From Anthoceros angustus (taxonomy: Eukaryota > Streptophyta > Anthocerotopsida > Anthocerotales > Anthocerotaceae): DNA of 64,000 bases. The notes beneath the pieces are model-generated. The model saw nothing but the letters and a program-made list of their open reading frames with translations. It was not told the origin of the DNA and did not search any database. The stretch spans positions 788,890-852,889 of the forward strand of contig VJWM01000119.1 of NCBI GenBank assembly GCA_010909165.1. The letters are read 5' to 3'. This document shows, one piece after another, positions 22,961 through 32,749 of this stretch; positions within the stretch are counted from its first letter, which is position 1, and the number at the start of each line of letters is the position of its first letter. Position numbers and translations under genes: made by a program.

Positions 22961-23610
22961 TAGGTGGAATGTCACTTTGCAACACATCATGCTACATCTT
23001 TCTCATGCTGCACCTTTTTGCTGGATTCCAGGTCCACAACAAATGCACAAGCTTGAAGGGCTTGTCATGCTGGAGATACGGTGTATTGGGATGAGTGGTT
23101 GTAGAGGGGTCATGTATGTAGAGGTAGGATGTATGTAGGACTTCGACATTCAGAAATGTCATGTATCGCTAGCCATGTGGTTTCCAGGTAGGTCGAGTCG
23201 CGGGTTTCGAGTTGAGCAGGTTACCAGGTTACCAGTAGATTTGTTGTATCATAGCAAGGAGATCTGCACGGAAGCTGGTGAGGGTGACGGGACCGAAGTA
23301 CACAATCATGAAGAAGGATGGAAGGCGACGCATGGTGAAAGAGAGCAGCGGAGAGAGAGAGAAAAGCGATCAGGCGCGAGACACAAGAGGAAAGCGTGCT
23401 TGGCTTGAGAATCTCTTCGAGCCAGAGGGAAAGACGAGCTCCTGACCACTGTAACAATTAATGAATGCTGGAAGCTTCATCTTTGAGAATTTGAGCGGGT
23501 GTTAAGGTCTGACATCGCGTTTCAAGTGTGAATTATTGTGGCAATATGCCTGGTTCCTGTTGTGAACTCTCAACTCACCGCATTCGATCGGGCTGATAGA
23601 TGCTGACTGC
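22961..23610. other. no recognisable gene
   Basis: The upper part is the decayed upstream end of the PPR fragment. The plus-strand frame 23175-23408 is rich in Glu, Arg and Lys at its end and has no recognised motif. Confidence 0.3.
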
Positions 23611-23616
23611 ATTTCG

Positions 23617-23702
23617 ATACCAGTTAACAACTTTGTCTACAGGTGGTTCATGGCACCCTTTTCGCTTCACATACTTGTGCACTCCCCAGAGGAGTTGATA
23701 TA
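23617..23702 (+). repeat. direct copy of 19478-19570
   Basis: TCGATACCAGTTAACAACTT onward matches 19478-19570 in the same orientation, whereas the neighbouring arm (23750 onward) matches the left arm in inverted orientation. This suggests the inversion breakpoint lies near 23.7 kb. Confidence 0.75.
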
Positions 23703-23739
23703 ACGACCGAAAATCCAAAAACGTATAGCAAGGCTATAC

Positions 23740-24170
23740 ACTGAGAAGGAAGGAAAAGGAAGATGAACACTTTAGTGGCATGCTGAGAAGCCACCCTAAT
23801 GTTGGTCCCTTTGAATTAAACGTCTGCAAGAGGCAATGGTGACGTGAAGGTAGAGTGCAGGATGCTACATAATATGCCAACCTCATTTCCCTATGCCTGA
23901 TTCTTGAGAGGCTAGGAAATCCACCTATAGATAAAGTTGTGTTGTTAGCTAGTGTCGAAGCCACTATACACTGAGAAGGAAAAGGAAGATGAACACTTTG
24001 CTGGCATGCTAAGAAGCTGCCCTAACGTTGGTCCCTTTGAATTGAACGTCTGCAAGAGGCAATGACAACGTCAAGGGTAGCTAGAGTGCAAGATGTTACA
24101 TAACCTGCCAACCTGAATTCCCTAGGCCTGATTCCCAAGAGGCTAGGAAATCCAAACTGGTTGGACACCT
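23740..24170 (-). repeat. tandem duplication at the inner end of the right arm
   Basis: Two units of about 230 bp, each reading on the minus strand CCTCTTGCAGACGTTYAATTC and CAGCATGCCA...AAGTGTTCATCTTCC. The left arm has a single counterpart at 19300-19500. Confidence 0.75.
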
Positions 24171-24223
24171 TATGTAGTCTACCAACAAGTGATTGCTACG
24201 GACTGTTGGACGTTATACACATA

Positions 24224-25564
24224 CTACCAGCTGCCGAGCTCTAGCCAAGGATCCACGCAGTGAAAGCTCTTATCCCTTATAAACTTCTTGTAGGGGTAGG
24301 GGGGAAGCCACCTCCAAACCGCACGCGTGTGTAGCAAATTCACAGCCAGGATCTTGTCCAGCATGTCATGCATGATGTACACCTCCGAGCCTTGTCCGGC
24401 CACGACCTTGATACGGTTAACGAACTCCCACCCGACCCTGCCATTGAACGGACTCACGCATGGCTTCCAGAATTCAGTGGCAATGGAAGCGGGCATGGCA
24501 TCCACCGCCGTCCAGGTCATGCGCGCGAAATCCAGCTCCAAGATGTGCAGAGTCGAATACGCCTCAGGTCGTTGTCGCTGCTCGGGCTGCCCGTTTTGGG
24601 TAACGCATAGCAGCCGATCCCGCACGCGGACGAGTTTGGTGTCGTACATAGCTAAGCCGGGAGGCTTGTCCACTTGCAGCCATCCCCAGTGGCCCCGCTC
24701 CAGGTCGTAGGTGCAGAGATTGCACCACCTCGCACCAACGCAGTAGAGCATGGTGCCCATAAACACTCCCTGCCCGGTCATGAAGTTGAGGAACTCAGGA
24801 GCGTGGAGTGGGGTTGTCTTGACACTCCACGTCCCGAGCGCGGAATCCATGACATAAGTCTGGCGACAAGGCGGAGCCGTGTCCCACCTCTCCTCCACCG
24901 CCACCAGCTTGAAGGAGTGCGCCGTGGCATCCATCAACACGCCAAACACCTGGTGGAGCGTGAGGCCGGGTGGGAGGGCCGGCACCCGGGCCCAGGAGTG
25001 TGCCACCGGGTTGCCTAGGAGCGGAATCTCCAGACGCTCCCCTGACAGTAGCGTGTACATCACGGACACAAGCACACCGCCGGCCGCCGACCCCTTGGAC
25101 CACCCGGCATTAATAACTCCCAAGTCCAAATCCGCGATTCCTGCACGGGGCCGCGGCTGGCGCATCCATCGTGCCTCGCGCAGCCATAGCGGGAGCTGCA
25201 GCTTGTACCAGCGGTGGGATGCGGGATGGTAGACGCAGCAGATGGGGTCGGAGTCGCATCTCCCCACTACACACAACATTAAATCGCGCTCTCCTCCACG
25301 CACTTCTAGACGCTCCTTCAACAACCTTGGTGATGCCACAGCCTCATTCCAGGATTTGCACACTGTGCGTGACCGCAACAAGCTCACTAACGGCAAGCGA
25401 GCCAAGATCGAGGCCACTACGTCGTGAGGCAGCTCCGCCTCCGGATCCAGATCCCCTTCATCCATCCTACAACGTTTCTGCATCTTTTTCAGCATCATCA
25501 TCATCCAGGAACCCACGCTTGCCATCGTTTTCAGCATTCCTATACAATTATTAGACAGGCTCAT
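24224..25564 (-). CDS. F-box/Kelch-type protein, intact
   Basis: A single uninterrupted frame of 446 residues, the best gene in the window. The F-box spans about residues 44-85 (ELPHDVVASILARLP, then TVCKSWNEAVASPRLLKE). A Kelch/galactose-oxidase-like C-terminal region follows, with repeated W and G positions such as SHRWYKLQLP (about 120), MDSALGTWSV (about 245), GHWGWLQVD (about 295) and TRAVWRWLPPYP near the end. In the family such proteins are SCF ubiquitin-ligase substrate receptors acting in nucleus or cytosol. The start at 25564 gives a Met-rich, low-complexity N terminus; internal Mets at residues about 14-34 are equally possible starts. It has no intron. Its broken paralogue is at 17792-19223 in the inverted arm. 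Substrate unknown. Confidence 0.88.
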   Translation of the reverse strand: MSLSNNCIGMLKTMASVGSWMMMMLKKMQKRCRMDEGDLDPEAELPHDVVASILARLPLVSLLRSRTVCKSWNEAVASPRLLKERLEVRGGERDLMLCVVGRCDSDPICCVYHPASHRWYKLQLPLWLREARWMRQPRPRAGIADLDLGVINAGWSKGSAAGGVLVSVMYTLLSGERLEIPLLGNPVAHSWARVPALPPGLTLHQVFGVLMDATAHSFKLVAVEERWDTAPPCRQTYVMDSALGTWSVKTTPLHAPEFLNFMTGQGVFMGTMLYCVGARWCNLCTYDLERGHWGWLQVDKPPGLAMYDTKLVRVRDRLLCVTQNGQPEQRQRPEAYSTLHILELDFARMTWTAVDAMPASIATEFWKPCVSPFNGRVGWEFVNRIKVVAGQGSEVYIMHDMLDKILAVNLLHTRAVWRWLPPYPYKKFIRDKSFHCVDPWLELGSW

Positions 25565-26370
25565 TAGCAGCCTTGCCCTGTCAACCCACGATTTCTCTAG
25601 CAGCTAAATCACAATGCTGCTAGCAGATCAAGCTATCACAACATGTCCCACAAACTTGACAATTCTGCTGACAAAAATATCACCAAGAACCTGACAATCG
25701 TGCTGAACCAAATATCACAAGAACTTCATAAAGGACCCTAATTAAGATATCAAGAAAGCCCTGAAAACCCAAACCAAAATTCATCTGATAATTATTTTGG
25801 TACGGAGATCATTGCATATATAGAGAGCATTTTGAGTTCGATATTTTAAAACTTATTTCGAGTGGGACTTGGTGTAGATGTGACTTCCATATTTATAAAT
25901 TGACTTATTCTTTTGTAAGTGACTATAAGTACATTTTATATATTTATATTTTTTAGTTTTTAAAGTGATTTATCTAGGTCATATATTTTATTATTTATTC
26001 AGTTTTGATATCTTGGGATTAATAAATCCAATACAATGGGTGGTCTCACATACGAGATAGCTCACCCAAGGGAGTCTAACGTGCCCTAACTCCGGGACAA
26101 CATCTAAAAGCTATAATCAAATTGATCAATTTGGAATAAACTTATGTAGATCATGGGTAGAATTGACATTATTGTAGAATTGAGTTTATATTTTCAAGCC
26201 TCTCTACATGCCTTTTTCCAATCTTCTTGCCATAAGAGGTTTCTTTACATTTCACACCCTCTTGTTATGATCCAACCTTCTTGCCATAAGAGGTTCCTTT
26301 ACATTTCACACACTCTTATTATGATCCAACCTTCTTGCCATGAGAGGTTTCTTCACATTTCATAGTCCAT

Positions 26371-26780
26371 GCTTGCGAAGATGGCCCGTACTTCTCAACC
26401 CTTTTAATCATAATTGTTTCTCACAAGACACAAAAGTTTCTTCACATTTCACGGAGATGACCCGTACTTCTCAACCCTTTTACTCATAATTGTATCTCAC
26501 AAGTCAGAGGTTTATGGCGGCTCTGTAACCAGTAATTTCAAAACCCCATTACATATTCATAATGATTTCTTTAAATGACCGTGAAGATGACCAATATTCT
26601 TTGATCCTCAATATATAGCAGTTTGCAACTATCTATGTGTATATAATGATTATTTTATTTAATAATAAAATATATAATATATTTTGACCCTCTCTATATA
26701 ACTCAATTACTTTTGACTCATTGAGTTACAATATGAGTCAACTTATAGTTAAGAGGGCTAGCCATAGGGGGTAGTCTGTG
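26371..26780. other. AT-rich spacer with no gene
   Basis: It contains further diverged copies of the CACATTTCAC / TCTCAACCCTTTTA words that extend the adjacent repeat family, and nothing coding. Confidence 0.4.
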
Positions 26781-26789
26781 TGAACGGTG

Positions 26790-27480
26790 ACCTCGTCTTG
26801 GTGCTCTATGGGATTTCTACACTACTTGAAGCATTCACCCTAATGTATGGTGTAGCTCTTGTGTTGGTGCTCCGTGGGCATTCTACACTACTTGAAGCAT
26901 TTACCTTGATGCACGGCGTAGCTCGTGTTCTTAAAACGTCAAAAAACTCCGAGCACGACTCTTGGAGAGGCCGACGGTGACGGTTGGTACGTCCTCTACT
27001 CTGGAATGCATGCACGGCTATGCTAAAGTCTGCCTTCCAGCTGAGGATTGTGCTATACCCATCCGGATCCGGAATGGTCTTGTACCAGATTCGGAATGGT
27101 CCCTGCAAAATTACATTAAATGACCTCCTCTTGGTGCTATGGGGGCGTTCTACACTACTTGAAGCATGTACCCTAATGCATGGCGTGGCTCTTGTGATGG
27201 TCCTCTATGGGCGCTCTACACTACTTGAAGTATTTACCCTGATGCATGGCGTGGCTCTTGAGCTTAAAACGTCGAGAACTCCAAGCATGATTGCTTGGCG
27301 AGGCAGTGTGATTTGGGTGTCCTCGCCTCTCTCGAATCAGGCATGCTATCTCATCACCTTCCACATACTGCTCACGCCTTCCATGCTATCGCCTTCCACC
27401 CGGCATGCCCATCTGGATCTAGAGTGGTCCTGTACCGGATTCGGAATGGTCCCTGCAAAATTATGTATAATGACCTCAAC
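26790..27480. repeat. two-level tandem repeat (about 340-bp unit containing doubled 68-bp units)
   Basis: The words CTACACTACTTGAAGCAT and CCTAATG/TGATGCAYGGCGT recur four times (about 26815, 26880, 27148, 27216) in two pairs. Each pair is followed by CTTAAAACGTC and ends in ATTCGGAATGGTCCCTGCAA. Two long units are therefore visible: about 26790-27120 and 27121-27480. Confidence 0.8.
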
Positions 27481-27720
27481 AACCTCAATTATATATTGAT
27501 ATCATTGAGATAGTAATCTTAATTATATATATAACTATATACAATGATTTTAACGTGCTCAATTAAATAATTAAATAATTAAGGTCATTCATGTCAATGA
27601 CCTCAATTACATAGTATGTATGTAAACTTATATACAGTATAATAATCAATCGCATACAAATATGAAAATATAGTTGTGATGCTAATACCAACATCTCCTT
27701 TGGGTCCTAGCCCAAGACCA

Positions 27721-28182
27721 CTAACCGGGCCTGAGGTAGGACTTAGCATTGCTCGCCCCGTAATACTGCCAGATCTCATTGATCCAAGCGCCGAGCGACG
27801 TTTCCTCATCCATCATGTCCACCAAGTGGAGGACCTGGCTCTCCTGCAATTGAACGTGCACACAATGAAGGTAATTACTTCTGCCGATGCCTGAGGTCAT
27901 GGCGTCACAAGCTGGCTAGCTACAATTGAATGCATCGCGTCACTACAGTAGGTATTAGAGAAAGGATACATAAAGGAACCCGAGCCCGTCCGCACATACC
28001 TTGAACAAGCGGATGTCCCGCTCGTTACTGTCGGCATCGAGTTCCTGGACCGCAGACTCATCCAGAGAGTAATCGGGTAGCACGAGGATGCCCTCGCCGA
28101 CCCGCTCCATGTCCATCTTCTCGAAGCATGAAGTGATTGTCTTGTTGTCAAGAAGTTTGGTCCCGAGGAAGAACACATAGAT
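27721..28182 (-). pseudogene. 3' end of an unrecognised gene (two exons, stop codon present)
   Basis: Two exons are clear on the minus strand. The first, 28182-28000 (61 codons), follows acceptor TTTTTGCAG and ends at donor AAG|GTATGT. The second, 27843-27721 (40 codons plus TAG), follows acceptor CAATTGCAG. Both are phase 0 and the joined frame is open. Landmarks are FFLGTKLLDNKTI, LPDYSLDESAVQELDAD, then QVLHLVDMMDEE and IWQYYGASNAK near the end. I do not recognise the family. Upstream exons are not identifiable: 28.2-28.75 kb is duplicated, repeat-like sequence. Partial copies lie at 6523-6825 and 16558-16740. It could be the real end of a gene whose 5' part lies elsewhere, or a captured gene piece. 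Confidence 0.65.
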
Positions 28183-28367
28183 CTGCAAAAACGTTCCCGC
28201 AGGTTAATCACAAGAGCTAGCACGGTTACCTAAGCGCTGCTACCGGAGTGCATGCATGCATGCGCACAGACAGATTGCCTAGCCTTCCGCACGGGGATAC
28301 TACCATTACCGCACGGGGATTTTCCACGGGGAGTCACAGGGCTGTTGTGGTTGCCTCAAGGTTCTCA

Positions 28368-28740
28368 AGCTGTTCAGGAGGCAGGAGCAGGAGTCACGGC
28401 AGAAGTGGGCTCGGGCACAGTCCCGTGGGAAGGATGAAGATGGATGCTGCAAAGCCTAGCCAAGCATGCACAGCTCTTGACAACAGTAGGCAGCTCAGTC
28501 CACTTCGAATTCATATCCATCTCAAATATCTTGAACTTCGCGGGGATTGTACCATTCCTTCTCCGGAGTGGGTCTGGTTCCTGCCCCCGATCAAACAGCC
28601 TTGAGACGTTGCAGGCCTCAAGGTTCTCAAGGGTGTTCAGGAGGCAGGAGCAGGAGTCAAGGCGGAAATGGGCTCGGGCACAGTCCAGTGGGAAGGATGA
28701 AGATGGATTCTGCAAAGCCTGGCCAAGCATGCACAGCTGA
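28368..28740. repeat. duplicated block of about 108 bp (28368-28478 and 28634-28740) around an ORF fragment
   Basis: Both copies begin GTTCAGGAGGCAGGAGCAGG and end CAAGCATGCACAGCT. On the minus strand the stretch between them reads AKFKIFEMDMNSKWTELPT, which has the look of a plant F-box-associated (DUF295-like) strand, but the evidence is too short for a family call. Confidence 0.7.
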
Positions 28741-28961
28741 AGAGTAGGGAGCGATCAATCCATGAACTGCAACCCGCACCCACTTAGGAAACGGTCAGCA
28801 GTTGCAGGAAAGCTCATGATTCCACAGCGTGAGTTAAGCACACAGATCGGCATTCGAAAAAAGAAGCTCAACCGAAAACGAGCTCATACATAGCGTCAGT
28901 AGTAAACAGATCGGACACTACAAGTCATAGCTCGAGCTATTGCTCGGCTGCCCGATTTCTT

Positions 28962-29042
28962 TGCCCTGCTTCCAGTGGCTCAACCAAAGCAGCCTCCATA
29001 GAGTCACAGGGGCTGTTGTGGTTGGAAAGCCCGGGGAGGCAA
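28962..29042. repeat. hairpin-forming repeat, copy 1
   Basis: Left arm TGCC..GCTCAACCAAAGCAGCC pairs with right arm GGCTGTTGTGGTTGGAAAGC. The loop is about 14 nt. First of four similar hairpins ending at 29708. Confidence 0.6.
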
Positions 29043-29137
29043 GGCGGTGAATACGTGCTGCTGCAAGCTCATACAAACATGTGAAGAAAACAAGCATGAC
29101 TTCACATAAGTTTCACTCATTATATGCCGGCATCTCC

Positions 29138-29226
29138 CCGGCCTATCCCAAAGGGCTCAACCAAACAAGCTGTGAGCCTCCTCCAGGCTCAGAGCTGTTC
29201 TGGTTGGAACCTTGGGGATAGGCCGG
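29138..29226. repeat. hairpin-forming repeat, copy 2
   Basis: The arms are the best matched of the set: CCGGCCTATCCCAAAGGGCT pairs with CCTTGGGGATAGGCCGG, and CTCAACCAAACAAGCTGTG pairs with GAGCTGTTCTGGTTGG. The loop CCTCCTCC is short. Confidence 0.7.
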
Positions 29227-29349
29227 AGAGACACCTGCACGCGTGAAACAAATCCACAGGACCAAACAGATAGAAGGGTCAGAAGCAATAGCGCGAGCTG
29301 CACGATTATTGCCAAGTACAAGATATCGGCCGATTCACGCCTGACTCTC

Positions 29350-29446
29350 CCCAACCTCGGATCCAAGGGCTCAACCAGAGAGGCCTTGAGCCTACTCCGG
29401 GCTCAAAGCAACTTGTTCTGGTTGGAAGGCCTTGGGAGCGAGGCAG
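29350..29446. repeat. hairpin-forming repeat, copy 3
   Basis: GGATCCAAGGGCTCAACCAG and GAGGCCTTGAGCC face GGGCTCAAAGCAACTTG and TTCTGGTTGGAAGGCCTTGG around a short CTACTCC loop. Confidence 0.65.
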
Positions 29447-29610
29447 GATGGAGCTACATATGAGTGCACGCGCGAGCAACGTCACACACATGTACAGGTT
29501 TAATCACATCAGTCACAAGTACATAAGCCATGGCTCGAGCTCGAGCTGGGCTGCAACAGTTCTTGCCAAACACAGAAAAACAATTCACACGTACAGGCGG
29601 CGGTATCTCT

Positions 29611-29708
29611 CCGACCTGATGATCCAAAGGGCTCAACAAAACCAGCAGGTGAGCAGCCTGCAGCCGGAGGCTGTTGAACGTTGTGGATGGAACCCTTTGG
29701 AGGCAGAG
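29611..29708. repeat. hairpin-forming repeat, copy 4
   Basis: GATCCAAAGGGCTCAACAAA faces GGATGGAACCCTTTGGAGG. The middle pairs less well than in the other copies. Spacing between successive hairpins is about 176, 212 and 261 bp, with related linkers containing AGCTCGAGCT-type words. Confidence 0.55.
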
Positions 29709-29889
29709 CAGAGAGAAACTGGCCTGCGTGCCTTTAAACTCATCCACACCCACACACCGCGCGCATATCGGTCAAACGGATGGATCGCAATTAAGCAAGC
29801 TCGGTCAGCAGGGCATCGCGCCTGGAAGCACACGCATCTCAAGCCTCGAACAGATGGGTCACAAGCTTAAGCACACACACGTGAACTAC

Positions 29890-30060
29890 AAAAGATTCGA
29901 TTTCAAGTGCGCATCAACAACACACACACAAAACTCCGAAAGAGTCGATCTCTTGAAAGCACGCATCGAGGACACACACATGAAACGTCGAAACATCGTA
30001 GAGAGCGGCATCCAGAACACACACAGGAACTCCGAAAGAGTCGAAAGCGCTGATCGAGAA
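29890..30060. repeat. imperfect ~50-bp tandem repeat with CA tracts
   Basis: Three units share GCGCATC/GGCATCC, AACACACACA and ACTCCGAAAGAGTCGA. On the minus strand this is translated as repeated CVLDA/DSFG peptides at the end of the acidic ORF, so that part of the ORF may not be real coding sequence. Confidence 0.65.
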
Positions 30061-30450
30061 CTTGCGAAACTTGTAAACAGCAAGCGAATGCAACCAAAGA
30101 GAGGAGAGGTGGAGGCTTGCCTTCCTAGGAACCACGCTGGCTGCAAAGTCGGTGACGAAACTCAAATCGTCCCTCAGCGGCATCGTCCCGAACTCCTCGA
30201 GGAACTCGTCAAAGTCCATGAGAATCTCCTCGTTGTCAATGGCAAATCCCAGAACTTGGAGCACGCAGAGCATGCTGTAGCGCAGGAGGAAGAGGCGGTG
30301 CGCGTCCACCTCGGCCTCCTCCTCCTCTTCCTCATCCCCCTCCTCCCACTCCTCGCTCTCCTCCTCCTCCTCCCTCTCTGCCTCCATCTCCTGATCCGCA
30401 TGCTCCGCCACCTCTCTGGCCTCCTCGCACACCTTCACCTCATCCGCCAT
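29914..30450 (-). CDS. acidic protein of unknown function (178 codons, possibly continuing by splicing)
   Basis: The most likely start is the Met at 30450 (MADEVKVCEEAREVAEHAD). Residues about 20-46 form a Glu-rich, probably coiled or disordered tract. A conserved-looking segment follows: HRLFLLRYSMLCVLQVLGF, then DNEEILMDFDEFLEEFG, then DDLSFVTDFAASVVP. The C-terminal third is encoded by a tandem repeat and looks less natural, so an intron donor or the true end may lie near 30120. The frame is open upstream to 30558, but that part only translates a 33-bp repeat. The function is not recognised. Confidence 0.45.
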   Translation of the reverse strand: MADEVKVCEEAREVAEHADQEMEAEREEEEESEEWEEGDEEEEEEAEVDAHRLFLLRYSMLCVLQVLGFAIDNEEILMDFDEFLEEFGTMPLRDDLSFVTDFAASVVPRKASLHLSSLWLHSLAVYKFRKFSISAFDSFGVPVCVLDAALYDVSTFHVCVLDACFQEIDSFGVLCVCC

Positions 30451-30546
30451 GGCTCGTCTGGTGAAAACGGCAGGAGGGAAGGAAGCTCGTGTGGTGAAAA
30501 CAGCAGGAAGGAAGGAAGCTCGGCTGGTGAAAACAGCGGGAAGTAG
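30451..30546. repeat. three tandem 33-bp units upstream of the acidic ORF
   Basis: The units read GCTCGTCTGGTGAAAACGG, GCTCGTGTGGTGAAAACAG and GCTCGGCTGGTGAAAACAG, each followed by a GGAAGGAAGGAA-like tract. They sit immediately 5' of the proposed start codon, so they are a possible 5' leader repeat. Confidence 0.8.
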
Positions 30547-30559
30547 GAAGGAAAGCAAC

Positions 30560-31235
30560 TGGCACTACACTTAAAAGCGGGGAACCAGGGACGGTAGGAC
30601 CCGGTCCTCCGCTCCGGGAGGAGGTCCGGGCCCGAACCGGGTGGAGGGCCCAAGCCACTCTCTCCTCGGGTGCCACTGCCGGGTGGGATGAACTGGCATA
30701 TACAAAATGGCGGGCGAAAGCAGCTGTGTGAGGGGGGGCCCGACTCTGGCACCCCAGAAAGGTGGGCGGCGCTGTTGCTTTCGTCTTTTCCAGCCAATTA
30801 ACGGAGCCTGTACCAGTTTCTGTCCGTTGATGGCATCTGAATCCACGGCTGGTATTGGGTTGCAGGGTATCCACAAGATTCCCTTACCTGATAACTGCCA
30901 CGCCAGGTTCCCGCATGGCTTGTCCTTCCGACACGGCCAATGGCCTGTGGGGAAATCAAAGTAAAAAATGCAGGCCCTGAGAGTAAAGTAAAAAACCTGC
31001 CACCAACCGCCACCTTTGACCTCTCCAACCAGCGTGTGACTCTAACGGGAACCGGTCCTTTGTTGGCTGGGGCCATGGAGCAAAGAGAGCGCACCGTCCT
31101 CAGTGGAAAGGCCTCTTTCGTTTTACACAGCTAGAGCCACAGCCAAATTTTGCCTACATACGTATGTACATTGTATAGGATTCGTATATATTGCAATAAA
31201 TACATTTGTGAGAAAATACTCTTAAAGAGAGAATA
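30560..31235. other. upstream flank of the acidic ORF, no recognised gene
   Basis: Moderately GC-rich sequence. Minus-strand frames of 98-144 codons overlap each other without known motifs. It may contain the promoter and 5' leader of the acidic ORF. Confidence 0.3.
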
Positions 31236-31239
31236 TTTG

Positions 31240-31790
31240 GTATGAACAAGGTTGGAAAATATGGGTCATCTTCACATTCCAAGTGGAGAGTCCGTTATGT
31301 ACACAGGGTGAAAATTTAGGATCGAAAAATATGGTCATCTTCACAATCATGTGACAAAGTCGTTACGTGTAGAGGGTTGGAAAATACCGGTTATTTTCAC
31401 AATCCCGTGAAAAGACTGGGTTACATGCACGTGAATGCACAAGGCAAAACTTAAGGGTTGGATAATATGGTCGTCTTCCAGACCATGTGAAACACCACTA
31501 GGTGGAGAGGGTTGGAAAATACCGTCATCTTTACAATCTCGTGGGAAGGTCGCGTTGCATGCATGGCTGTGCACTGGATCTAAACTTAGGGTTGGAAACT
31601 TATAGTTGTCTTGGCAACCATGTGAAAAAACTGTTATGTGCAGAGGGTTGGAAAATACCGGTCACCAAGAGAATTCTTTCAAAAGGCCTTGGCCATAGTA
31701 CATGTTGCAAAGGGTCGGAAAATATGATGATCTTAGCGATCACGTGACAAGAGCGTTATGTGTAGAGGGTTCGAACATACAGGTTGTCGT
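31240..31790. repeat. array of about 65-75-bp repeats (AGGGTTGGAAAATA family)
   Basis: About nine units follow the scheme AGGGTTGGAAAATACCGGTC, then ATCTTCACAATC, then TGTGAAAAGACTGTTATGTG. The central TCACAATC.TGTGA is a short imperfect palindrome. Related arrays lie at 32750-33090, 36500-36680 and 37945-38110, and probably 16770-16960 and 26220-26500. Confidence 0.75.
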
Positions 31791-31799
31791 GCAAGTAGC

Positions 31800-32745
31800 T
31801 GCATGTGTAGACATACCTCCATCATCTACTTGCAGTAATTACTCTACAGCAATAGACATACACCAAACAGGCCACAAAGAAATGTTATGAAGGCCTAGGC
31901 GGCTGGCCATAGCATAGTATGGACATGATCAAATGAGAAATTTGTCTTCCGACAAGACGCACGCATCTCCTATTCAAAATTCAGCGAGATGCATGATGCA
32001 TCCTTTGCAAACCCTTCCAAAAACGTTTTAGCAAATCGCTGGTCAATTCAATATTGATCTTGCGGACAAAATAATCTTTCGTTACAGCATCCTACAGCTG
32101 AATTGTTGTCTCCAACGCAGAGCTTTAGAACAGTTCACATGCGAGCTTCATGCAAGCTTCCAACAAAAAACCTAGCGATTGTAAAACCATAGCAGCAGCA
32201 ATGGCCCATACACTTCCGCAGGTCCTCATGTCCAAGACTTTTGACAACTAGCTGAATCCTCCTACTCCCGTCCTATTGTAGCAGCTTGCACGCACTTCTT
32301 GATTCAGTTGTTGGCCACCACTTCTCCACGTTTATGCAACTCTTGAGCCGGTCATGCCTGATGAGCTTTATGTTGACCCCTAGCCTCTAGATCTCCTTCA
32401 GTCCCCGTCATAGCAATAGTGTTCACCCGCTAGGGTTAACTCAAGTCAGCGGGTTCCGAATTACCTAATAACCATATACGCATATCTAATACCTTGCATA
32501 TATCTACAATCCAGCAATCACGGATCTCCTATGCTAAGGGCTAATGGCTAGATCACGGCGGCATAACTCCTTCCAACACATGACAAGATTATCTTCGCTA
32601 TAGAAGATGGTACTAGGGGAACTACGGCACCTTGTGGTTTGGTTGGTATTATTTCTTTCCCATGTCCGCTACGCCAACGATTCCATAGTGCTATAGTACG
32701 TACATGGGACCAAACATGGGGTATCATGATCGCTATCTTCAATAC
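31800..32745. other. no recognisable gene
   Basis: Mixed AT-rich sequence without a sustained frame (longest 64 codons at 32548-32742 on the minus strand). No structure is recognised apart from scattered decayed repeat words. Confidence 0.35.
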
Positions 32746-32749
32746 ATAC

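Larger units (their letters stand above)
23740..26370 (-). repeat. right arm of the large inverted duplication
   Basis: Inverted counterpart of 16770-19500, carrying the intact F-box gene. The outer end holds the reverse-complement repeats CATTTCACACCCTCTTG and TTATGATCCAACCTTC at 26220-26360. Confidence 0.85.

Noticed and set aside
24327-25554. Plus-strand frames of 80-127 codons opposite the intact F-box gene
   Set aside because: They are antisense shadows of the 446-codon frame, and the same frames are not kept in the other F-box copy.
26806-27108. A 100-codon minus-strand frame over the 68-bp repeats
   Set aside because: Its sequence is a translation of the tandem repeat and has no independent support.
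29674-30546. A 290-codon plus-strand frame, one of the longest in the window
   Set aside because: It crosses tandem repeats and runs opposite the acidic ORF, and its C terminus only translates the 33-bp repeats. No domain is visible, so it is treated as a shadow of the minus-strand frame.
31240-31790. CRISPR-like array (regular repeats with variable spacers)
   Set aside because: The units are degenerate and of variable length, the spacers are not unique sequences, and the genome is eukaryotic, so this is an ordinary tandem repeat.
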